A stretch of 42,080 nt of DNA, from positions 1 through 42,080 of the forward strand of contig CAIVAU010000262.1 of assembly GCA_903903925.1 (NCBI GenBank), written 5' to 3'. Below are positions 36,900-42,080 of this stretch, one piece after another. The position numbers and the translations under genes are program-made. A model generated the notes under the pieces. It made no database searches. It was not told the DNA's origin and worked only from the letters and a program-made list of their open reading frames with translations. The DNA comes from an uncultured cyanobacterium. GTDB lineage: Bacteria > Cyanobacteriota > Cyanobacteriia > Cyanobacteriales > Nostocaceae. Within the stretch, counting starts at the first letter, position 1. Each line of letters opens with the position of its first letter.

Positions 36900-38432
36900 T
36901 CAATCTTTCAGAGGCAAGAAAATCGTCAACACTTCTCCCTGTTGTGGTCGTTCGCGTACAATGAGTTTGCCACCAATGGCCTGAAACAGGTGCTTGGTTG
37001 CGGCTAGATTCAGGCTAATCGTACCGGTTTCAGGTTGAAAAGTCAGTAATTGACCAATAGCTTTACGAATAGGTGGTCGGCATGGAAATGCTGTAGAGAT
37101 GCTATTATCTTGGGTTTGGGGTTTAGGCAATAATTGTAACTTTAGTTGATCGCCTGCGGGGATAATCTTGACTTCAATATGGCTACCAGCAGGTAAACTA
37201 CGGGTAAAGTTCTCCATTAAACCAGTAAGAACACTGTCGAGCATAGTAGGATTACTTACCACTGTTGGGAGATGCTGAGGTAAAACAACATCCAAAGTCA
37301 AGTTACGGCGATTAGCTGCTTGTTGCCAGCGTGGAATGCTCTGCTGCAATACTTGATCTAGAGACATCACCGTGAGTTGAGTGTTGGGACATTTCATTGA
37401 GGCAGATGTTTCCAGTTCTGCTGCTTTAAACAGTAACTCCATCCGGTCAATTTGCTGGGTACACTCATGGTCAATAATTTCCAATCGCTTGATTACGTTT
37501 GCAGGTAGGTGAAGCTGTTTCAATAGCAGACGAGTCATGGTGCGAATGGTTGTCAGGGGAGTACGAACCTCATGAGCAAAGGCTAGGAGCAATTCCACAT
37601 CATGACGGAGAGAGGAGGAGGCTAGGGGAGGAGACTCCCATGGGAAGGTTTGCGAGGTTGACCCTTGGGCTGGTTCTCCGACTTGCTCCAACTGCCTTTC
37701 CGTTGAACGAAGTGTCCGTCGTCCCCCCTGTGGTTGCCGGCTGAGAGGAGGAGTATGAGGGGAGAGAGGGTAGGCTGATGTCTCCTTGTCCGCTTCTGGA
37801 TCTGGCAATTGGGCCAGCAATAACTGACTAAACCGCATCACAATGCGGTAATCTGGTGACACTAAAAAATACCCTTGTACCAGTTCCTCCATCTGGGCAA
37901 ACAAATCTGGGTTACTCAGGAGTACCCGTGATCCTAGTGCTTGCCATGCCTGTTGAATGACTTCTGGATCAAACGAAAAAGAAAACGCCTTTTCACCATT
38001 GTGATTTTCCGCTAAAACCAGGACTAAACTAAATTTATTTGTCAAAACAAGGCAAAACTGCTCCTTTGCTAAGGAGTCGGTGCTCAGCAAAGGGATGACC
38101 GACTCATGGGGAGCAATCTCATCTGTAGGAATGACAGCAACAGGCATTTGGAATGGCATCAGTGCCAAGGAGTTGAATGGCTTTGCCGTAAAAGTGACCG
38201 TCTGCAAATTTTGGGCAAGCCTAGGATCGCTAAAGACGGGTGCTGGTGCAGCTAGAACTACCCCGTGCATAGCTTCAGGCAAAGCCCCGACTGAAGAGTC
38301 TAACAACATCTGCTGTGTCGCTGCTACACTCACATGCCATTGCTGCTCTGCTTTAGCACGTGAACATTCAGCTACGGTTGCTTGATTATCAGCTAAAATT
38401 TCGCTCAGACTCGGCAAGATCCATTTGTACAC
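36900..38432 (-). CDS. Sensor histidine kinase-like protein, degenerate ATPase domain
   Basis: 510 residues, no membrane span. The N-terminal 210 residues form a sensory-type region of unknown kind (QMLLDSSVGALPEAMHGVVL; FDPEVIQQAWQALGSRVLL). HisKA is at about 280-340 with LLLAFAHEVRTPLTTIRTMT, where His287 would be phosphorylated. The following HATPase region keeps an N-box-like GLMENFTRSL (Asn408) and a final GGKLIVRERPQQGEVLTIFL, but the D-x-G-x-G loop is not recognisable (KPQTQDNSIS there), so ATP binding may be altered. Residues about 218-272 are a low-complexity insertion whose DNA resembles a dispersed repeat. No response regulator adjoins. Confidence 0.8.
   Translation of the reverse strand: MYKWILPSLSEILADNQATVAECSRAKAEQQWHVSVAATQQMLLDSSVGALPEAMHGVVLAAPAPVFSDPRLAQNLQTVTFTAKPFNSLALMPFQMPVAVIPTDEIAPHESVIPLLSTDSLAKEQFCLVLTNKFSLVLVLAENHNGEKAFSFSFDPEVIQQAWQALGSRVLLSNPDLFAQMEELVQGYFLVSPDYRIVMRFSQLLLAQLPDPEADKETSAYPLSPHTPPLSRQPQGGRRTLRSTERQLEQVGEPAQGSTSQTFPWESPPLASSSLRHDVELLLAFAHEVRTPLTTIRTMTRLLLKQLHLPANVIKRLEIIDHECTQQIDRMELLFKAAELETSASMKCPNTQLTVMSLDQVLQQSIPRWQQAANRRNLTLDVVLPQHLPTVVSNPTMLDSVLTGLMENFTRSLPAGSHIEVKIIPAGDQLKLQLLPKPQTQDNSISTAFPCRPPIRKAIGQLLTFQPETGTISLNLAATKHLFQAIGGKLIVRERPQQGEVLTIFLPLKD
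37617..37781. repeat. In-frame repeat-like insertion inside the kinase gene
   Basis: Encodes YPLSPHTPPLSRQPQGGRRT, then a segment ending STSQTFPWESPPLASS, low-complexity and Pro/Ser/Gly-rich, between the sensory part and the HisKA domain. It resembles cyanobacterial intergenic repeat translation (GEPAQ, STSQTFPWE) more than protein linker, and keeps the frame open. Confidence 0.55.
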
Positions 38433-38752
38433 AAGTATTCACCCCTTGATTGAAGAGCAACTGACAGCGTTTTGGGCAAGCCCTTCACTACTACTTACGA
38501 GGTTATAGGCATTTGTGTACGGATGAAAGCCGTAGAACCGAACAACAGAGGAGCAATTTCCCCTGTGGCTTGATCATGAGTTTGTTCTTTTCATCAGGCG
38601 TTAATCAACTTCAGTATAAACTTTGATGGTACGCAATTGATGTGAATCCCAACTCCCCACGGTTACAAAAAAAGCCTCCAGATATTTTCTGGAGGCTCGT
38701 AGGCTGAGCATGAAAAACGAGAGGAAATAAACACTGCTGTGTTTTTACATAG
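38433..38752. other. Gene-free region upstream of the kinase-like gene
   Basis: About 320 bases holding the kinase gene's upstream region and a minus-direction terminator at 38667-38697; no gene recognised. Confidence 0.4.
38667..38697 (-). terminator. Intrinsic terminator (minus strand)
   Basis: GCCTCCAGA / TCTGGAGGC perfect nine-base stem; on the minus strand it is followed by T7. No minus-strand gene now lies directly upstream, so its original gene was probably removed by the rearrangements beyond 38753. Confidence 0.75.
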
Positions 38753-38892
38753 GTGCAACTCAAATTAACTTATGCACTTGGATTCACGTTTATAGATCAA
38801 GACCGTCAGCCTCCGAAACTTGCGCAGAATTACCGCTTTGAATCTGTAGAAGTGAAGGAAACAGCTTTTCGCATCGACGGTGTGTTTTTACC
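38753..38892 (+). pseudogene. Rpn/DUF2887-type gene, first fragment
   Basis: The frame opens at a GTG (38753); its last 35 codons read DRQPPKLAQNYRFESVEVKE, then TAFRIDGVFLP, the conserved N-terminal region of cyanobacterial DUF2887 Rpn-family proteins (recombination-promoting nuclease/putative transposase). The first 15 or so codons do not look like the family, so the true start is probably lost. The frame is cut at 38892 by the IS4-family element and continues at 40163. Confidence 0.75.
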
Positions 38893-38992
38893 CTGAGGGG
38901 GCGACAAAGTACGCTGAAAGGGTTGAAATGTAAAGAGTGTAGCAATTTATGGTAAAAAAAGTAGGTCTAGCTTTGTCAACAGGACCTACTTA

Positions 38993-39205
38993 TTGATAAT
39001 GTTACCAATATTTTACCAAACACACCTGCAAAATAATCTGAGTGCTGCGGAATATTTATTGCTTCAAATTCTCATTAATCTTCTACAGTCGATTAAAAAA
39101 GTTAGCTTAGAAACCCTAGCGGCATCAATGCCGATTCCCATTTTATTTGAAAGTAGAAGGAAGAAAATACAAAGATTTTTATCATTACCGAACCAATCAA
39201 ATTGA
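38993..39205 (+). CDS. IS4 transposase, N-terminal frame
   Basis: 70 residues: MIMLPIFYQTHLQNNLSAAE, then LETLAASMPIPILFESRRKK and IQRFLSLPN, the N-terminal helical domain of this IS4 subgroup. It stops after LPNQSN. The continuing family sequence (IEKIWFPIVTNW) is in the frame that starts at 39147, so one base is gained near 39195. Either a frameshift mutation or recoding. Confidence 0.8.
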   Translation: MIMLPIFYQTHLQNNLSAAEYLLLQILINLLQSIKKVSLETLAASMPIPILFESRRKKIQRFLSLPNQSN

Positions 39206-40142
39206 AAAAATTTGGTTTCCAATTGTTACAAATTGGTTATCAACATATTGTGAACCAGAAAAAATCATTTATGTGGTGATGGATAGGACTTCTTGGAGTC
39301 GAATAAATCTCTTCATGGTTAGTGTTGTTTGGGACAAGAGATCATTTCCAGTATATTTTTGCTTGCTACCTAAGTTGGGAAGTAGTAATCTTGATGAACA
39401 GACAAAGATTTTCTCAAAGGTCTTACCACTTTTTGAAAATTATAAAATCTGCGTATTGGGGGATAGAGAATTTTGTTCTGTCAATCTGGCAAATTGGCTC
39501 AGAGAAAGAAATCTATACTTTTGTTTACGACTTAAAAAGAATCATTTCGTTGAGGTTAAAGAAGATATTTGGCTAGAACTACAGCAAGTGGGATTGTCAC
39601 CGGGAATCTCCTTATTTCTTCAAGGAGTAAAAGTTACAAAAACCCAAGGTTTTTTCAGCTTTAATGTTGCTTGTAAGTGGAAACGTAAAATATCAGGTAT
39701 GACTCCCAAAGAAGGGTGGTTTATTTTAACCAACCTAGAAACGTTAGAAATGGCGATAGCCGCGTATAAAAGAAGATTTGATATAGAAGAAATGTTTCGC
39801 GATTTTAAGAAGGGAGATTACAATTTAGAAGAGACAAATATCTCTGGAAACCGATTAATTACTGTAATTATATTGATAGCTATCGCTTACACTTCTGCTA
39901 CAATTTATGGGCAACAAATTAAACGAAAAGGAGTACAAAACTATGTCGGTCGTGTTAAAGAAGCTGGGCGTATTGAAAGGCGTCATAGCAGTTTTTATAT
40001 TGGACTATATGGAGGAAATTGGGTTAATTTTGTGCAGCCATACGAAGATTTAGTCGCCCAATTAATGATATTAAATCGCAATAAGCGCCCCTTTTATCAA
40101 CGAGGTCTCAGGGCTATGGAGCTTATTCTATCTGCATCCTAG
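39147..40142 (+). CDS. IS4 transposase, catalytic frame
   Basis: Family sequence begins at about IEKIWFPIVTNWLSTYCEPE. First Asp in YVVMDRTSWSRINLF, second in CVLGDREFCSVNLANWL, and the Glu in YKRRFDIEEMFRDFKKGDYN, which is the IS4 Y-(2)R-(3)E-(6)K signature; all catalytic residues are present. The first 20 residues (MKVEGRKYKDFYHYRTNQ) are an out-of-frame reading of the N-terminal gene. Ends at 40142, 20 bases before the right end. Confidence 0.9.
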   Translation: MKVEGRKYKDFYHYRTNQIEKIWFPIVTNWLSTYCEPEKIIYVVMDRTSWSRINLFMVSVVWDKRSFPVYFCLLPKLGSSNLDEQTKIFSKVLPLFENYKICVLGDREFCSVNLANWLRERNLYFCLRLKKNHFVEVKEDIWLELQQVGLSPGISLFLQGVKVTKTQGFFSFNVACKWKRKISGMTPKEGWFILTNLETLEMAIAAYKRRFDIEEMFRDFKKGDYNLEETNISGNRLITVIILIAIAYTSATIYGQQIKRKGVQNYVGRVKEAGRIERRHSSFYIGLYGGNWVNFVQPYEDLVAQLMILNRNKRPFYQRGLRAMELILSAS

Positions 40143-40162
40143 CTCTTTTGTCGCCCCGTCAG

Positions 40163-40228
40163 GTTTTTACCTCCAGAAGGGGCAAAGCCAAGGATTGTCT
40201 TTTTTGCTGAGGTTCAGTTTCAAAAAGA
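40163..40228 (+). pseudogene. Rpn/DUF2887-type gene, second fragment
   Basis: After the duplicated GTTTTTACC the interrupted frame resumes: FLPPEGAKPRIVFFAEVQFQ K, where FAEVQFQK is the family's conserved core strand. It is cut again at 40228 by the group II intron's GTGCGG. With the 9-bp duplication collapsed it joins the first fragment in frame. Confidence 0.8.
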
Positions 40229-40772
40229 GTGCGGCTCGTTCTTAGCAAGAACCCCTAGAAACTAGGGATGTATGGCTAAGGTACATTTGGAAAATCATTT
40301 TCCAAAATGTATAACTGTTCAATTGATGTGGGTGAAGCTGAGTAACTTAGAAAAGCCAGTCCCACCCTTGAGGAGACAAGTGACTCCCTATCTGCCCACA
40401 GTGACCATACTCGGAATTATGGAGCTTCTGTTGCTGGGAGCAGGGCGTAATCAGTTGTAAAACAAGCAGGTAACAACACTGGCGCTAACGGGGAGATGGC
40501 ACGGGTAAACAAGTCCTAGAAAAGTGTCTTAGGAATCAAGCTACAACCTGAACAACGAATGTAGACTTCATCCTTTATATTCTCACAGCATCATTCTTTT
40601 AATAGCTGTAATCTCTGAGAAGAGGATAGGCAAAGTGGACTACCCTAAACCATCAATCAATCAAAAGAACGGAACGAGTAAAAACGGTGCAGGGGTCTGG
40701 GAAACAGGTCGAAAACCCCAGTAGGTGAGACGAGACACGGAACTCCTTTGTACCGGGTAGGACAGAGCGTAA
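40229..40772 (+). ncRNA. Truncated group II intron (domain I retained)
   Basis: Begins GTGCGGCTCG at 40229, the group II 5' consensus, directly after the exon bases AAAAGA. In a hairpin with stem ACAGC (40585-40589) and GCTGT (40604-40608) lies TCTTTT (40595-40600), the exact complement of AAAAGA, so it is the EBS1 loop pairing with IBS1. Typical domain I words follow (GGACTACCCTAAACC). I find no domain V (GAGC-GAAA-GUUC) and no intron-encoded protein, and the flanking Rpn frame resumes with about 20 codons missing, so the 3' part is lost and splicing is not expected. The 3' boundary is approximate. Confidence 0.75.
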
Positions 40773-41309
40773 CTGCTCTCTCGGTATAATGACTGGTACT
40801 GTGTGGTAATTTTTCTATCACGTAATTTGGAACCAAGCGATCAAAAAACTCATCGAATCTATCTCAACAGCGACCAAGTACAGCGAGTCTATCTAGACGA
40901 GTTGGGATCTCCCAATCAGCAGCCAATAGGCATCAACTTGATGCAGTTGACTATAGCGCCGGATTCCGTGATGGCAGAGCAAGCTCGCCTATTAATTGAG
41001 CGGGTACAATTAGAAGAAACAGGCACACTGCCGAAAAATGAAATACTAGAAGTAATCACGACCATTGCAGTTTATAAGTTTTCGACCTTGAGTAGAGAGG
41101 AAGTTGAAGCTATGTTAGGACTGACTTTAGAGCAAACAAGGGTTTATCAGGAAGCAAAAGCCGAGGGTCGGGAAGAAATATTGAAGCTTACCGTGCCTTT
41201 GTTACTAAAAACAGGTATGACTGTGGAGCAGATTGCTCAACAGCTTAATGTTGATGTAGAAGCTGTCCAGCTCGCTGCACAGCCTAGCATATACAATGAA
41301 CATCCTTAG
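40773..41309 (+). pseudogene. Rpn/DUF2887-type gene, third fragment
   Basis: The frame resumes near RYNDWYCVVIFLSRNLEPSD and continues QVQRVYLDELG, EQARLLIERVQ, EVITTIAVYKFSTLSREEVE, AMLGLTLEQTRVYQEAKAEG and a helical end with TVEQIAQQLNVDVEAVQLAA. This is the middle and C-terminal part of the DUF2887/Rpn family. About 20 residues between FAEVQFQK and NDWYC are missing together with the intron's 3' end. The frame to 41309 is intact and could start at GTG 40803, but without the nuclease core. Confidence 0.85.
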
Positions 41310-41411
41310 AAACACTAAGCAGCGCGGGTTCTTTTAGATCTATTAGCCGCAGACGCTGCAAAATCTTATGGCTGATTCAATGCGCGTTCATTTCAGTGAG
41401 CGCACGCTTCC

Positions 41412-41951
41412 TTATTGTTTCTTATGCAATTTAGGAGTCAAATGCTCCGGAATATTCTCTGATTGAATTGCAACACAGCCAAATTCGTAAGCGCTTTCAA
41501 TAGACCTTCCTGCTCCAAGAGCATCATAAAATCCTATAGCGAACTTGATGGCAGCAGTATCTCCAAGTGCATCACTCATCCCGATAACATATTCAATATG
41601 TTGAACAATTCTTTTTGCTTGGACTTCAGAATAGCAAGCATTGAGTAAAACACATTCGACATGTTCAGCAAACTTTTCAAGTAAACTCGTAAGCGCTTCT
41701 GTACTCAATAGTTTTGATTTTCCATCTTCGTCTTCTATCACCAGTCCTTCATCTCTAGATCCATGCCCACAAAAATGAACAATTTGTGGATCGGTGTCTA
41801 ATAAGGCTCGATGCAAATCATGAGTCCGAACAGCAAATCTTGGCTCTAGTTTGAATTGGTCTTGCTTTTGAGAGCGATTTAACGCCTCTTGAATTTCTCG
41901 CATCTCCTTATCCACACGTAATCTTGGCTGATCAACTGGGCTTGATGCCAA
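41412..41951 (-). CDS. CHAT-domain caspase-like protein, N-terminus replaced
   Basis: 179 residues of a CHAT (caspase HetF-associated with TPR) peptidase-like domain. Catalytic His63 is in IVHFCGHGSRDEGLVI and Cys106 in CVLLNACYSEVQA. The front, ILASSPVDQPRLRVDKEMRE with the downstream FAVRTHDLHRALLDTDPQIV, and the end AYEFGCVAIQSENIPEHLTP match stand-alone CHAT proteins of filamentous cyanobacteria, which may act in proteolytic signalling or defence. Family members start MK-ILxLA; here the codons before ILA run into DNA with an IS200/IS605-like hairpin (41962-41982), so the start ATG is gone and only TTG at 41951 remains. It may still be made at low level. Confidence 0.8.
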   Translation of the reverse strand: MASSPVDQPRLRVDKEMREIQEALNRSQKQDQFKLEPRFAVRTHDLHRALLDTDPQIVHFCGHGSRDEGLVIEDEDGKSKLLSTEALTSLLEKFAEHVECVLLNACYSEVQAKRIVQHIEYVIGMSDALGDTAAIKFAIGFYDALGAGRSIESAYEFGCVAIQSENIPEHLTPKLHKKQ

Positions 41952-41961
41952 GATTGAACAA

Positions 41962-41982
41962 CCCCATCTTAAGAAGATGGGG
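41962..41982. repeat. Hairpin like an IS200/IS605 end, next to the CHAT gene
   Basis: CCCCATCTT / AAGATGGGG, nine-base perfect stem with a three-base loop, the same stem and loop lengths as the TnpB right-end hairpin at 23435-23455. It lies seven bases upstream of the CHAT reading frame. The sequence beyond it to 42080 shows no gene I can name. Confidence 0.5.
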
Positions 41983-42080
41983 ATTCTATTTTAACCAGCC
42001 TGTTCAATCGGCTGCTATTGCCTTGGCAGCAAGCTGCTGTACTTTTACGTTGTGCCTCTGTTATGCGCGATCGCTTCCAC

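Larger units (their letters stand above)
38893..40162. mobile_element. IS4-family insertion sequence
   Basis: 1270 bp with inverted repeats: left CTGAGGGGGCGACAAAG (38893-38909) and right, as reverse complement, CTGACGGGGCGACAAAAG. It is flanked by a 9-bp direct repeat GTTTTTACC (38884-38892 and 40163-40171), the target duplication. It carries a DDE transposase in two frames on the plus strand. Its insertion splits the DFG-V-F-L-P-P-E region of the Rpn gene. Confidence 0.93.

Noticed and set aside
40272..40460. 62-codon plus-strand frame
   Set aside because: Lies wholly inside domain I of the group II intron.

Overview
The window looks like chromosome from a filamentous, probably heterocyst-forming cyanobacterium (Nostocales). 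This rests on frequent GCGATCGC (HIP1) sites, heptad short tandem repeats (CTCCCTG and AGTCAGG types) between genes and even inside them, the fbp-tal-zwf-opcA cluster, a B12-dependent ribonucleotide reductase, cyanobacterial-type Ccs1/CcdA, DUF2499/DUF3593, Uma2 (DUF820) genes and an XisI relic. No species can be named from sequence alone.

Layout. 1-5000: a PNPOx-like flavoprotein, then nrdJ (class II ribonucleotide reductase). nrdJ is split by a 393-residue LAGLIDADG intein and, separately, by an ORF-less group I intron (3386-3833) placed directly after the catalytic NPCG codons. That intron itself carries an inverted pair of tandem-repeat tracts. 5100-9610: an accessory island on the minus strand with a Uma2 gene, a small gene broken at an A9 tract, an orphan HigA antitoxin next to a 5'-truncated HigB toxin, an intact ParDE pair, an IS630 element with TA duplication, and a DUF6888/DUF6887-like pair. 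9826-10914: small conserved genes and an RRM RNA-binding protein. 11152-16557: the fbp-tal-zwf-opcA cluster for the oxidative pentose phosphate route, with repeats in the gaps. 16725-19144: three unrecognised genes (a long coiled-coil protein and two globular proteins) around the tail of a lost xisI.

19726-23177: hisA and the DUF2499-DUF3593 pair (minus), divergent from csaB-ydcF (plus). 23324-24015: tail of an Rpn-like gene and a truncated IS200/IS605 TnpB with its right-end hairpin. 24055-28217 (minus): ccdA-ccs1, a Uma2 gene and ftsW. 28529-34258 (plus): csbD, smc, a PRC-barrel protein and a small membrane protein. 34313-38432 (minus): a nuclease-like/TPR fusion, a small secreted protein and a degenerate sensor kinase. 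38753-41309: an Rpn/DUF2887-type gene torn apart by an IS4-family element (9-bp duplication) and then by a truncated group II intron. 41412-41951: a CHAT caspase-like protein whose first codons were replaced by an IS200/IS605-like end.

The housekeeping parts fit together as sugar-phosphate oxidation (fbp/tal/zwf/opcA), nucleotide reduction (nrdJ), cytochrome c maturation (ccdA/ccs1) and division or chromosome maintenance (ftsW/smc). The most unusual content is the layering of self-splicing and transposable elements: intein plus group I intron plus repeats in one essential gene, and IS plus group II intron nested in one nuclease gene.
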